NCBI RefSeq assembly: GCF_003570905.1
Contig: NZ_QXJM01000040.1
Coordinates: forward strand, 372,001-436,000
DNA from: Cohnella faecalis
Lineage (GTDB): Bacteria; Bacillota; Bacilli; Paenibacillales; Paenibacillaceae
Direction of reading: 5' to 3'
Length of the DNA: 64,000 bases
This document shows, one piece after another, positions 18,532 through 26,938 of this stretch. Position numbers and translations under genes: made by a program. How positions within the stretch are numbered: the first letter of the stretch is position 1; each line of letters starts with the position of its first letter. The notes below the pieces were generated by a model, which was not told the DNA's origin, made no database searches, and saw only the letters and a list, made by a program, of their open reading frames with translations.

Positions 18532-19496
18532 TAGATCACCTTCATTTCAAGCGACATCGTATGGTCGCCATCGAATTTATGACTGCACTCGTCAATCAAC
18601 ATCTTCTGTTTAATGCCCAGCCTGTCGTTGCGGACGTAAATAAAATGGCCGGCTCTCAGCCGCAAATCGCCTATTGCATCCATCTTAAGAGTCCGCGTTT
18701 CCCGATTCTTTAGAGCGGCAAGCATGCTCAGCAATTTCTTTATCTGCGCGTCGTTCGTCTTTTCGTCTACCGAGCGATAGAACTGCAATCTCCCCCACTT
18801 GGCGACGTTAACGCTATCTTGAGCGGGAAATACCTCCCTGACGCCGGTCTGAGAGTTGTCCCGCACGATCCGAAAAGTATTGTAGGTGTCATCGTCGATG
18901 GACTGGCTGTACTCGTAGCCTGTCATAAGACTTTCATCGCCGATATAATAGTCTTCCAGTGTCTCGGTTATGTTTTTTAGCTCCAACGCTCCAAAATTGT
19001 CGAACAGAAAAAACTCTTCCTGCCCATTAAGAGACGTCTGATCCAATGCACCGCAAATAATATCGAGCAGAGCTTTATCCTTCTCGCTTACCTTAGGTAT
19101 TTTATATTTGGTATCGGCTAAATTACCGACCTTAAGCTTGAAGTCGGTTGCGATTTTCCGGATAATCTCCGTCGCGGTTTTGCCGGTGAAAATATAGGAG
19201 TCGCTATACAGCAAGTATCGGATTTGGTCGTATGCTTTTACCTTCACCTCGGAGCTTTCGCCGAAGGTTAGCTTGAATACATAGCCGTAAAAAACTCCCT
19301 TGCCGTCTTTCTTCACCCGAATAATATCGCCGTTATTAATTTTGAAATTGCTTTTGTTTATGAGATTGTCCACTATAGTGAAGTCCAGACTTCCCGGCTT
19401 GCCGACTCGGCTTGTCGTCCATTCCAGACTGGAAATAATTTCAGAGATGTCCCAAACCTTGCCGTCTTTATTGTCAAGCAGCACTTCGAATGCCAT
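18531..19496 (-). CDS. xkdQ: tail hub protein, XkdQ family (gp27/D-like)
   Basis: 321-residue baseplate hub protein of the XkdQ/YqbQ family. It begins MAFEVLLDNKDGKVWDISEI and contains SLEWTTSRVGKPGSLDFTIV, a conserved early motif, then TGKTATEIIRKIATDFKLKV and a C-terminal RAGHFIYVRNDRLGIKQKML region. The start at 19496 replaces a longer upstream reading because GAGGAGGTG lies 8 bases before this ATG, and the longer form would overlap XkdP by 53 bases. Confidence 0.88.
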   Translation of the reverse strand: MAFEVLLDNKDGKVWDISEIISSLEWTTSRVGKPGSLDFTIVDNLINKSNFKINNGDIIRVKKDGKGVFYGYVFKLTFGESSEVKVKAYDQIRYLLYSDSYIFTGKTATEIIRKIATDFKLKVGNLADTKYKIPKVSEKDKALLDIICGALDQTSLNGQEEFFLFDNFGALELKNITETLEDYYIGDESLMTGYEYSQSIDDDTYNTFRIVRDNSQTGVREVFPAQDSVNVAKWGRLQFYRSVDEKTNDAQIKKLLSMLAALKNRETRTLKMDAIGDLRLRAGHFIYVRNDRLGIKQKMLIDECSHKFDGDHTMSLEMKVI

Positions 19497-19509
19497 AGCC
19501 TGCACCTCC

Positions 19510-20166
19510 TCATGACGGTAATTTGATAACCATTCCGATTTGCAGGCTTTTAAGCTGCGCATCCTTGATACCGTTCAACTTCTGAATCTCGGGCCAGCGG
19601 CTCGCGTCGCCCAATATTTTTTGGGCCACCTTGTACAGGCTGTCTCCGGCAACGAGCTTATAGGTTTTCGGGACTTGCTTCTCGTTCGGCCTTGCAGGCT
19701 TCTTCGAAACGGTCTTCTTATTAATCGTTACAGTTTGAGCCGCATAAAATCGGTATTCTTTCAGCTCGATTTTGTACTCGATATCCCCTCCGCTTCCCGC
19801 AATCTCCGACCATTCGAACGACTCGATGCTGACGGGAATGTTGATATCATAGTGGCCGGAAAAAACAAATCGAATAGGCCGCTTAGTCGCCATCCAGCGT
19901 TCAATTGTCTGTACATATTTGGCCGGCATAAGAAAAACGGCTTTCGTTTCTTGCAATATGGGGTAATTAACAGCTGGAAAAAAGGAGCTAAAGCTTATCC
20001 CTTTGAGACTTCGAGCGGTAATGACATTGATCTCGCCGAGCCCTACGACCGTATAGGTCTTTCCATTTCCGCTTCCTTTAATTTCTAATATTTCTGGAAG
20101 AATTGGGATTTTTAACTTTTCGTCTCCGTTATTGAAGCTCAGCTGAATGCTATACTCCAACTCCAT
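19510..20166 (-). CDS. xkdP: LysM-containing tail protein, XkdP family
   Basis: 218-residue tail protein. Residues about 1-140 form the XkdP-specific domain, and the last 50 residues are a LysM domain (KTYKLVAGDSLYKVAQKILG, then LQIGMVIKLPS), a peptidoglycan-binding module also used as the peripheral hub LysM in contractile systems (gp53/PVC-type). It starts in the stop-codon region of the tape measure gene and is followed by XkdQ after 13 bases. Probable role: baseplate hub assembly between tape measure and XkdQ. Confidence 0.9.
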   Translation of the reverse strand: MELEYSIQLSFNNGDEKLKIPILPEILEIKGSGNGKTYTVVGLGEINVITARSLKGISFSSFFPAVNYPILQETKAVFLMPAKYVQTIERWMATKRPIRFVFSGHYDINIPVSIESFEWSEIAGSGGDIEYKIELKEYRFYAAQTVTINKKTVSKKPARPNEKQVPKTYKLVAGDSLYKVAQKILGDASRWPEIQKLNGIKDAQLKSLQIGMVIKLPS

Positions 20167-23069
20167 TATCCATACACCCCTTGAACCGAACTAGAGAACT
20201 CCTCCTCCAAGTAGCTCTTAATACCGGTAATAATGGTCCCGATATCCGACTCGTTGCGGACATGCGTCTCGCCAAAGGAGATTTGCGGTGTCAGATTGAC
20301 GAAGTTTTGAATATTTTTCATTTCCGCCAATTCTCTCATCGCTTTCAAATCCTCGCTGGAGATCTCGACCTTATCTCCAATTGTTCCAACCTCGTTGACC
20401 CTGTTAATGTTGGCCGAGCGCCCCTGATTGGAGAACCCATTAGTTTCGTTAGTCTTAGCCTTGTTCAGATTGGCCGGGTGGCTTTGATTCCACTTGGAAA
20501 AATCGGGTGGGGCTGCCTTATCCTTGGCCTCCTGCTCCTTAGCCGCTTTTTCTGCCTGCTCTAGAGCTCGTTTTGATTTTCGGTCATCAAGCATCTTTAA
20601 TCTATCGGCTTCCCGACTGGCTGCCTTAGCCGCAGCATCTTGTTTCATTTTATTGACTTCATCTATACCGGCTTGCTTAATAGCCTTAGCCCGTGCCTCA
20701 GCTTGCACGCTAATTTGTACAGGCTGAATTATTTGAAAGTTGGTCCCTAAAATTTTATTTGACGTTTCTGAAAGCCAGTTGATTGCATCGATCGCGCCAT
20801 TAATCATAGCTTCAATGGCTTGTAACGCCAGAACCCCCGCCGATTGAAAAGCGTTTACTATGCCGTTGCCGACCATAGTAAAGAAAATAGGAATTTGATC
20901 AAAAAAGTTCAGGATCATATTCCAAGCTTGCATTAAACCGCCCGCAAATTGGTCATTCGTGTTCCAAAGGTTAATTAACCATCTGACAAGAAGGACGATT
21001 CCGGCAATCAACGCAATAATTACAATAACGATCCAGGTCATCGGATTGGCTAATAATGCGGCATTAAACCCAATCTGCGCGCCGGTTGCCAATTCGGTCG
21101 CCGCCACTTGGGCGAGTGTTGCACCCGTTGAATATGCCGAGCGGGCCGCAGAAATGGTCGTCAATAAATTCTGAATTCCCAGAGCGACATTAGATGCTAT
21201 AGTCGCTATCTTCCAAAGCGCCAAGGCCGATGTAACGCCGATAATAGCCGTTTCAATAGCCGACCAGTTATTCGTAATGAAATCGGTAATCTGTCCCGAT
21301 TGAAGAAATTCATTCACTTTGTCGATCAAGGGTGCCAAAGAAGTAAGGGCTGCAGCTCCGACATCATTCAAGGTCGTTTTCATATTGTTGCCCAAAGCTT
21401 CCATCTGCTTGGCTGGACTATCCATCATCCCGTCAAACGCAGCTTGGCCCATATTTTGTTTTTCCATGAGCTGGTCGAACGCGCTCAAGAAGCCATCCAT
21501 ATCTCCGGCTTTGGCTAACTCTTCGATTTTAAAAGACTGCACGCTTGACTGAGGCATATTAAACCGTTCGGAAAGCGCGCCAACATCCCCGGACATGGCT
21601 TCCTTCAGCACATTCGCGGCGCTTTCAATGCCGCCCCCCTCCAAATCAAATGCAGACAATCGATTAGCTAAACTGTTTAGCTTTGTCAGTTGATCGGTAT
21701 TTTGAGTTATGCTAAAAAACGAAAGCGTCCCTTTCAACGATTCGTTGACATCCTGCCCCGCTGCCATTGCATCGGCTTTAAACTTCTCAAACATTGCGGT
21801 GCCGATATCCCCCGATCCCGTTCCGGCTTTAAACATTTCCGCCAGGTTCAGCTGATCCATAGCGCCGCCGAAGCTAGAGCTTAAAAAGCCGCCAACGTCT
21901 TGTAAGGTTTGGTATGCAGATAGAAGTCCATTAATCCTCGCCTGCAGCCCACCCGCTTCCGACTTGCCCTCACTCTTCTGCTGGTTGGGGGTATCCTGAG
22001 ATTGCCGAGCACTTCTGTTCGCTCCGTTTAACTGAATGCCAGCCGATCTTAACCGTCCGACAGCGGCAATGAGACGCATAACGAGCCTTTGAATATTGGT
22101 AAACATCACGGTCAGCGCTGCCGGTAACTGAATTTGGATCGTCGTTCTAATCGAACCGATCCCGGCCATTAACTGACCCCGCAGTGCAGACATCTCGGCC
22201 AAAGCCTGTGACGTATCCAACGATGCCTTGATCTTGACAGTAAATCCTTTCAAGCGAGTTCTGATTTGGTTGCGAAAATCCGACGTTTCAACAGCCGTTA
22301 TCTTAACTTCCGCATGCACGGTCCCTATTTGCCTTTCGATGCGAACGCGAACCGATGCAGCCTGCGAGAGTGCCTGTGTCGAATCCAGCGCTACTTCGAC
22401 CATTGCTCTATCCAATACTACTCGAATGGAAGAAAAGCCTGACGATGCAATATGCTGTCGCAACTGTTCTACTTCTGCCAATACTCCGCCAATGTCAATC
22501 GTGAGCTTTACACTTGCCTCCGTCGATGCTATTCGGTTAATCGTTTCATGAAGCTGTTCGTTCGCAGCGATCTCATCAAAAACCAAACGAACGGTTACTG
22601 CCGGATTCAATACCTGCAGTACGGTTAAAAGACGAGTTCGTATCTCTCCGGCTTCAGGCGGACCCACATTGATAATCGCCCAGAACTGTCCGGTTACGCT
22701 TCTAATCCTTTCTCGGGCTTCTTCCGCATCCAGAATGGCGCCTTCCGAATAAAGCTCAATGCTAGCCTCGACGACAGGCAAATTGGTTTGCAGCAATTGC
22801 TGGACTCGGGCATAGTCCTGAACAATACCACCCGTATCAAAAAAGATATTGAACACGACCGTCTCGCCAAAACTGGATTCCAACCGATCCTTAAGACCAT
22901 CCAATTGCGACAATGCACCCGAAGTGTCGATTTCGACAGCCATCCGCTGCTGAAGCTGCTGCTGCAGCCGTCGGGCCAGACCGAGCGCCCGCTGTATTTC
23001 CTTCTGAGCTCGGTTCAGCGTCTGCGAGACCTGAGCGAACATCTGCAAGCTGGAACTAACCGTTGCCAT
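20166..23069 (-). CDS. xkdO: tail tape measure protein, XkdO family
   Basis: 967-residue tape measure protein. Residues 1-330 are helical coiled-coil with repeated LVFDEIAANEQLHETI-like segments, residues 380-640 show tape-measure core features (AGTGSGDIGTAMFEKFKADA, GALSERFNMPQSSVQ), and a strongly hydrophobic membrane-spanning region is at about 675-710 (IVIVIIALIAGIVLL). The C-terminal third is Lys/Ala/Glu-rich. Tape measure length sets tail length; at the usual ~1.5 A per residue, about 145 nm is predicted. It lies directly downstream of the chaperone genes, its universal position in tails. Confidence 0.92.
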   Translation of the reverse strand: MATVSSSLQMFAQVSQTLNRAQKEIQRALGLARRLQQQLQQRMAVEIDTSGALSQLDGLKDRLESSFGETVVFNIFFDTGGIVQDYARVQQLLQTNLPVVEASIELYSEGAILDAEEARERIRSVTGQFWAIINVGPPEAGEIRTRLLTVLQVLNPAVTVRLVFDEIAANEQLHETINRIASTEASVKLTIDIGGVLAEVEQLRQHIASSGFSSIRVVLDRAMVEVALDSTQALSQAASVRVRIERQIGTVHAEVKITAVETSDFRNQIRTRLKGFTVKIKASLDTSQALAEMSALRGQLMAGIGSIRTTIQIQLPAALTVMFTNIQRLVMRLIAAVGRLRSAGIQLNGANRSARQSQDTPNQQKSEGKSEAGGLQARINGLLSAYQTLQDVGGFLSSSFGGAMDQLNLAEMFKAGTGSGDIGTAMFEKFKADAMAAGQDVNESLKGTLSFFSITQNTDQLTKLNSLANRLSAFDLEGGGIESAANVLKEAMSGDVGALSERFNMPQSSVQSFKIEELAKAGDMDGFLSAFDQLMEKQNMGQAAFDGMMDSPAKQMEALGNNMKTTLNDVGAAALTSLAPLIDKVNEFLQSGQITDFITNNWSAIETAIIGVTSALALWKIATIASNVALGIQNLLTTISAARSAYSTGATLAQVAATELATGAQIGFNAALLANPMTWIVIVIIALIAGIVLLVRWLINLWNTNDQFAGGLMQAWNMILNFFDQIPIFFTMVGNGIVNAFQSAGVLALQAIEAMINGAIDAINWLSETSNKILGTNFQIIQPVQISVQAEARAKAIKQAGIDEVNKMKQDAAAKAASREADRLKMLDDRKSKRALEQAEKAAKEQEAKDKAAPPDFSKWNQSHPANLNKAKTNETNGFSNQGRSANINRVNEVGTIGDKVEISSEDLKAMRELAEMKNIQNFVNLTPQISFGETHVRNESDIGTIITGIKSYLEEEFSSSVQGVYG

Positions 23070-23145
23070 TATTTCACCACCTACTGTTCCCGAAATAAAT
23101 AAAACTCGGCGGCAGCCACATGCCGGAAATTGCCGGAATAAGAGA

Positions 23146-23175
23146 AACCCGCCGTCTTGTTAGAAGACGCGGGTT
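23146..23175 (-). promoter_or_regulatory. hairpin between tail chaperone and tape measure genes
   Basis: Minus-strand arms AACCCGCGTCTT and AAGACGGCGGGTT pair over 12 bp with one bulged base and a 5-base loop (CTAAC). Only a weak T-rich sequence follows, so it is more likely a transcript-level control or stabilising hairpin than a full terminator. It stands between the frameshift extension stop (23196) and the tape measure start (23069). Confidence 0.65.
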
Positions 23176-23195
23176 CCTCACCATTCCCAACAGAA

Positions 23196-23782
23196 TTATC
23201 TTTTTTTAGCCGCTTTTTTTTCTTGCTCCACTCGGATATCTATCATAGCGAAGATAGCCGCTCTCTCCCTGCGGTTCATCTTCACCAGCTCGTGCGGCAG
23301 AATCTGGAGCTCATGGAGGGCATAGTAGGCATAGTTCGCCTCGCCGTCGCCCTCCCGGATCAGTTTTTTACTTCTTCAATCAGATCGTTAAGATCTTTAT
23401 CGAAGCCGTTCAGCTCCTGAACCTTCTGTACGATGGAGGAATACTCGCCGGGACGGAGCATCTTGCGAAGCAAGCTTTCCGCGCCCATAACGCCGTAGGA
23501 CTTTTGCAAGTCCGCATTTTTCAGGTTCGGGAAAGTAACGCTGGACACGACCAGCTTGGCCAAGTAATCGTCCGAGTTGGTCTCGACCGTCTGCTGGCCG
23601 TATTTGCCTTTTACTTTCCGCGTAGCCGCCTTGCGGCATTCTTCGTTCTCTTCCTCCGTCATGCTCCGCAGCTTCCATGGAATCGGCTTGCCCGCCTTAT
23701 CCTTGAAACGCTCCGAGACGATAAAGTCCTCAACTTCCTCTACCGCCACATTCTGTGCATAAAATACGCTCAAATCACTCAC
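23196..23782 (-). CDS. tail assembly chaperone, -1 frameshift fusion (XkdN-plus-extension)
   Basis: Predicted 195-residue product made when ribosomes slip back one base at A-AAA-AAC (23369-23363) just before the XkdN stop. The new frame continues LIREGDGEANYAYYALHELQ and ends EQEKKAAKKR at 23196, adding 55 residues rich in charged helix. The arithmetic is exact: 140 residues in frame 0 plus 55. Lambda G/GT-like fusions of this kind are general in long-tailed phages, where the fusion binds the tape measure and tube subunits. The extension has no start codon or ribosome site of its own, so frameshifting is the simplest explanation. It was found by reading the sequence downstream of the XkdN stop; the frequency is unknown. 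Confidence 0.8.
23360..23782 (-). CDS. xkdN: tail assembly chaperone, XkdN family (short form)
   Basis: 140-residue tail assembly chaperone (GpG-like). It contains EVEDFIVSERFKDKAGKPIP, KLRSMTEEENEECRKAATRK and GAESLLRKMLRPGEYSSIVQ, typical of XkdN proteins. The start is a GTG at 23782 after GGGAGGC with a 9-base spacer, preferred to a longer upstream frame. It ends in EEVKN followed directly by TGA, with the slippery heptamer overlapping the last two codons. It lies between the tail tube gene (25-base gap) and the tape measure. Confidence 0.9.
   Translation of the reverse strand: MSDLSVFYAQNVAVEEVEDFIVSERFKDKAGKPIPWKLRSMTEEENEECRKAATRKVKGKYGQQTVETNSDDYLAKLVVSSVTFPNLKNADLQKSYGVMGAESLLRKMLRPGEYSSIVQKVQELNGFDKDLNDLIEEVKN
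23363..23369 (-). promoter_or_regulatory. slippery heptamer A AAA AAC for -1 programmed frameshift
   Basis: Reading the minus strand in the XkdN frame, GTA AAA AAC TGA gives the canonical X-XXY-YYZ heptamer A AAA AAC immediately before the stop. The -1 frame is open for 55 codons. I see no clear downstream pseudoknot or upstream Shine-Dalgarno stimulator. Confidence 0.8.
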
Positions 23783-23806
23783 GTTCGATACGCCTCCCAA
23801 AATTTA

Positions 23807-24271
23807 TTAGCCAAGCGCCGGCGCGCTGAAATTGGTCCCGATAAAGACATCCTCAAAAGTAAATTCAATATCCTCGTCCAGCGCTTCGCTTTCGGTATCC
23901 AATTTAGCAATAATGACCTTGTCCAAATTGACATTCTTAAGCGTAACCGTCTGCTGGCCAACGGTGGAATTGGGATCCTCGTTAACTACAGAGACTTCAA
24001 AATAGGTGTCAATTCCCGTTTTGACATAATCGAGCATCAGCTGTCTGAATTTGGAAGTCATATAGTAAATCGTCATGCTGCCGGTACCCGACCATCCGGT
24101 TGCTTTGTGCTGCGTACCGCGCCGACCGAGCGTCTTAATCTCGGCCTTGCTCTTCTCGATCGTGGCTTCGAGCTTCTTAATGTAGAACATTTCTTCATTC
24201 ACATTATTAATCTTGGCATAGGCCCGGCCTTCTTGACCGTTAATGGTATCGCGCGCTAGAAGGAAAGACAT
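23807..24271 (-). CDS. xkdM: tail tube protein, XkdM family (DUF2001)
   Basis: 154-residue inner tail tube protein. It begins MSFLLARDTINGQEGRAYAK, contains the conserved KLEATIEKSKAEIKTLGRRG and KATGWSGTGSMTIYYMTSKF segments, and ends in a family-type EFTFEDVFIGTNFSAPALG tail. It follows the sheath gene by a single base, with 24 bases to the chaperone gene. Length and order match PBSX-like loci (sheath XkdK, tube XkdM, chaperone XkdN). Confidence 0.94.
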   Translation of the reverse strand: MSFLLARDTINGQEGRAYAKINNVNEEMFYIKKLEATIEKSKAEIKTLGRRGTQHKATGWSGTGSMTIYYMTSKFRQLMLDYVKTGIDTYFEVSVVNEDPNSTVGQQTVTLKNVNLDKVIIAKLDTESEALDEDIEFTFEDVFIGTNFSAPALG

Positions 24272-24272
24272 C

Positions 24273-25589
24273 TTACTTCACCTTCACTTTCATATAAATT
24301 TTTTCGATTGCATCAACCGGCTGTACGCTCAATTCGACATAAACGCTATCCGATTCGATACCGCTCGTAACCTGCACATCCGCTTGAGAATCAAAATTTT
24401 GAATGGCGCCCGCCGCCTGCAACGACGCCAGATAGGTGACGATCTCGGCTTTCAGCAAATTGCGACCGTCGGCGTTGTTGTTGACTTTGCCCAAATAATA
24501 CGCTTCAAAAATACGTTTGAAGTCGTTGCCGACACCGTCCAGCACCCGGACAACGCGGTTCTTGCGGAACTGCTTGCCTTTGTCCGGAGTAAAGCTGGTC
24601 AGGCTGTTAATGTCCTGCTCGACGATAGCCTTGCCGCCGCTCACTGTGAACAAGAGCTCTCCGGCTTCCAACGCCGTGATGGTTTGCGAATTCGTATATC
24701 TCGGAGACGCATCTACAGCATCATCGTAAGCTTGGTAGGTTAACGACTCGGCGATGGTTGCTGCGGCCGTCGCTCCTGCTACCCATGCAGTCGCCTGAGC
24801 AGCCGTAAGCGTTGTTCCATCCGAAAGTACAACGCCGTTCTTGACGCTAATAATGCCCTCGTGGTCCGCAACCGGATAATTTTCGAGAACCGCTTGGACT
24901 TTCGTCCCTTCCGTATCCCGCAATCGGCGCGCAAAAGCCGCATAGACGCCTTTGAGCACGTTGTCGGTTCCAGGATACGCCACCGTTTGCCAATCCCTCA
25001 GCTCCAGCGCTGCCAAAAAGTCCGTATGGTCGCCGTTGACTGCCGTTCCGTCCGCACCGCCGGTCAGCGCGGCGCCGGCCGACGTCGTAATCGTTCCGGT
25101 ACCCGACCAAGTTACCCATGCGTTCGGCGCAAGGTCGGCAATGGCCGATACGACCTGACGATCCACCTCTTCGCCTTCCAACACCGTAATAACATCAAAT
25201 TTCGCATTGTCATCTACATTGGTCTGAACAATAATCGTCAGATCGTTCCCTCTAGCACCGCCGTGCTTGGCCGTTGCCGTAAGAACACCGATCGCTTTGC
25301 TCGCTTTCGTACCGGTGTTCAGACGATAGAGAAGCAACGTCTTTGCCCGCTTAAGAGATTCCCGAATCAACAGCAGCTCCGGCGCTGCGATGTCATACCC
25401 GAGCAGCTCGCTCACATCATCGCCGGCATTAATCTCAAGAATTTGCTTGCTCGGCCCCCACGGCAGTACTAAAGCCGCAGCAACAATGCCGCGCTCACCA
25501 ACCGAACCTAGCGCTCCGCCTTCACTCACGAAGTTGATATAGGCGCCCGGACGTACTTTGTTCTGTGCTACCCATGTTCCACCCGCCAT
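24273..25589 (-). CDS. xkdK: contractile tail sheath protein, XkdK family
   Basis: 438-residue sheath subunit, the defining component of a contractile tail. Family features: GGTWVAQNKVRPGAYINFVS at the N-terminus (used for sheath-sheath linking), LVLPWGPSKQILEINAGDD, an inserted variable domain, and the conserved C-terminal portion with FTPDKGKQFRKNRVVRVLDG, FKRIFEAYYLGKVNNNADGR and VYVELSVQPVDAIEKIYMKV. Full length. It is followed by the tube gene after 1 base and preceded by a small gene after 1 base. Confidence 0.96.
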   Translation of the reverse strand: MAGGTWVAQNKVRPGAYINFVSEGGALGSVGERGIVAAALVLPWGPSKQILEINAGDDVSELLGYDIAAPELLLIRESLKRAKTLLLYRLNTGTKASKAIGVLTATAKHGGARGNDLTIIVQTNVDDNAKFDVITVLEGEEVDRQVVSAIADLAPNAWVTWSGTGTITTSAGAALTGGADGTAVNGDHTDFLAALELRDWQTVAYPGTDNVLKGVYAAFARRLRDTEGTKVQAVLENYPVADHEGIISVKNGVVLSDGTTLTAAQATAWVAGATAAATIAESLTYQAYDDAVDASPRYTNSQTITALEAGELLFTVSGGKAIVEQDINSLTSFTPDKGKQFRKNRVVRVLDGVGNDFKRIFEAYYLGKVNNNADGRNLLKAEIVTYLASLQAAGAIQNFDSQADVQVTSGIESDSVYVELSVQPVDAIEKIYMKVKVK

Positions 25590-25590
25590 T

Positions 25591-25794
25591 TTACTTCACC
25601 GTCCCTTGTTCAAAGTCTGATATCATGCGTTCGGCCTTATCGACCGAATATAGCTCGTAATTCGTGAGAACTGCAGAAAGCACGTCCTTCTGCAAAGGTG
25701 TAAATCGGCCGGCCTCCAGCAATTGCCGCTTGCTGTACGTCGGCTCAAGCGAGTTGTTTGACACCGGAGTATCCTGCTCGTTGTGATGACTCAT
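25591..25794 (-). CDS. small protein at the YkzL position, unknown function
   Basis: 67-residue acidic protein (SKRQLLEAGRFTPLQKDVLS, KAERMISDFEQGTVK) located between the tail terminator-like gene (4-base overlap) and the sheath gene (1-base gap). PBSX encodes a protein of similar size and position (YkzL). The function is unknown; no motif beyond a helical LSAVLTNYELYSVDKAERM segment is visible. Confidence 0.7.
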   Translation of the reverse strand: MSHHNEQDTPVSNNSLEPTYSKRQLLEAGRFTPLQKDVLSAVLTNYELYSVDKAERMISDFEQGTVK

Positions 25795-26219
25795 TTGATC
25801 CCTTCCTCCACTTCGACCGACCCCATAAGCGGTACCGGCATGATTGGTTTGAACATGTACAAATTAACGTTGACAAAAAAATGCAGCACGCTATCTACAA
25901 ATTCATAGCGCATCCCAGTTCCGCGCACCTGCCCGACTTCAAGCGGGATATACTCCAAAGCCTCGGTCAACCGCTCGGCTGCATCGTGAGCTTCTTCGAT
26001 CGGTTCGATGGCGGATAACGGGAAATACTGAATGTCGAAAGAGTGCGCTCGGGCGTAACGTCTCCCCATGATGCGGCTCTGTGCCACAGGGAAATCTTTG
26101 ACGAAGAAGCACGGCTTGACCACTCCCTCATCAACTGTCTCCGTATGGATCGGGAGCCCCGGGAACGCTTCACCTAACGCTCCAATGACGGCATCGCGAA
26201 CATCGATTGCCGTTACCAT
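25791..26219 (-). CDS. tail terminator-like protein, XkdJ/YqbJ position (DUF6838-like)
   Basis: 142-residue protein beginning MVTAIDVRDAVIGALGEAFP and including VKPCFFVKDFPVAQSRIMGR and RYARAHSFDIQYFP, a pattern of small phage tail terminator proteins. The start at 26219 is chosen over an upstream in-frame codon because GAGGTGAGGG lies just before it. In PBSX this slot, immediately upstream of YkzL and the sheath, holds XkdJ. Tail terminators cap the tube and sheath; this would remain essential in a headless tail. Confidence 0.75.
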   Translation of the reverse strand: MVTAIDVRDAVIGALGEAFPGLPIHTETVDEGVVKPCFFVKDFPVAQSRIMGRRYARAHSFDIQYFPLSAIEPIEEAHDAAERLTEALEYIPLEVGQVRGTGMRYEFVDSVLHFFVNVNLYMFKPIMPVPLMGSVEVEEGIK

Positions 26220-26223
26220 GCCC

Positions 26224-26798
26224 TCACCTCTGATACCCATTAATAACTCCTAGAATAGGCTCCGCTTGCCTCGCCCAATCTTTCTTCGCTTCCGCCGACT
26301 CGCGCTCTTGAAACGCGGCTTGACTCCGCTGTCAGTTACGAATAAGAAGGCTTTGCTTACCTGCAGGGCCTCCAGCTGGTCGTCAAGGCCGCCCTTCACG
26401 GAGCCGACATCGTCCAGCTCGATTTTGTTTTTGTCGAGCAATCCGGCAACGATGTCCAAATCGTGTACTTTGCCGGCCAGCGACGATTTCAGTGCCATAC
26501 TTAGCCGCAAATCATTCAGATCGGCTTCAAACTTTTCCGAGGCAGATCTGTTGTCGGCTTGCAGCTGTGCAATCTGCTCCTTCAAGGCAGCCTCGTTGCT
26601 CAGCGCTTTCTGGAGCTCTTCGAGCTGCTTGTCCCGCGCCTTGAGCGTTCGCGCCGCCGTCTTGCGCGCCGTATTTACAATTTCAAAACGATACGGCGGC
26701 ACATAGCCCGTGTAGTTAGTTGTCACTCCTTCCGTAATCGTCTTGATTTGGGCTTCGCTCAGCCCCTGTGCCTCGAGTAACTTCTTCAGCCATTCCAT
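26224..26798 (-). pseudogene. GP20 scaffold-like protein, apparent C-terminal frameshift
   Basis: Phage_GP20-type protein (capsid scaffold family): MEWLKKLLEAQGLSEAQIKT, a coiled coil at about 60-120, and IVAGLLDKNKIELDDVGSVK. As given, the frame ends at 26250 with a very basic out-of-character tail (SRRKRRKIGRGKRS). Adding one base at about 26310-26313 gives a balanced tail ending ARQAEPILGVINGYQR with stop at 26224, 5 bases before the next ATG and with the right total length (191 residues). Start: GAGG 9 bases before the ATG at 26798. It is the only head-type gene in the locus; no capsid, portal or terminase is present. Either a relic of head-gene loss or a protein reused in the tailocin. 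Confidence 0.65.
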
Positions 26799-26843
26799 GC
26801 GTATCATCCTCACTTTTTATCCCGGTCGTGTCCGGTGATGATA

Positions 26844-26931
26844 GTGTGACAGCGTGTGGGCTCCGGCAGTCTCATCCGAAGCCCGTAATGTCTCTCTACT
26901 AACAGCGACTTTGGGGGACAACTGTGTGACA
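26844..26931 (-). promoter_or_regulatory. candidate late-operon promoter region with TGTCACAC direct repeats
   Basis: The 140-base gap between the Xpf-like gene and the first late gene contains two copies of TGTCACAC on the minus strand (26931-26924 and 26851-26844), 80 bases apart. No good sigma-A promoter is seen here. By analogy with PBSX, where the late operon depends on the sigma-like factor Xpf, this gap is the likely late promoter; the repeats are candidate recognition elements only. Confidence 0.45.
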
Positions 26932-26938
26932 AGAATCG

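Noticed and set aside
23157..23420. Plus-strand 87-codon frame in the chaperone region
   Set aside because: It is antisense to the -1 frameshift extension and the XkdN end, both better supported.
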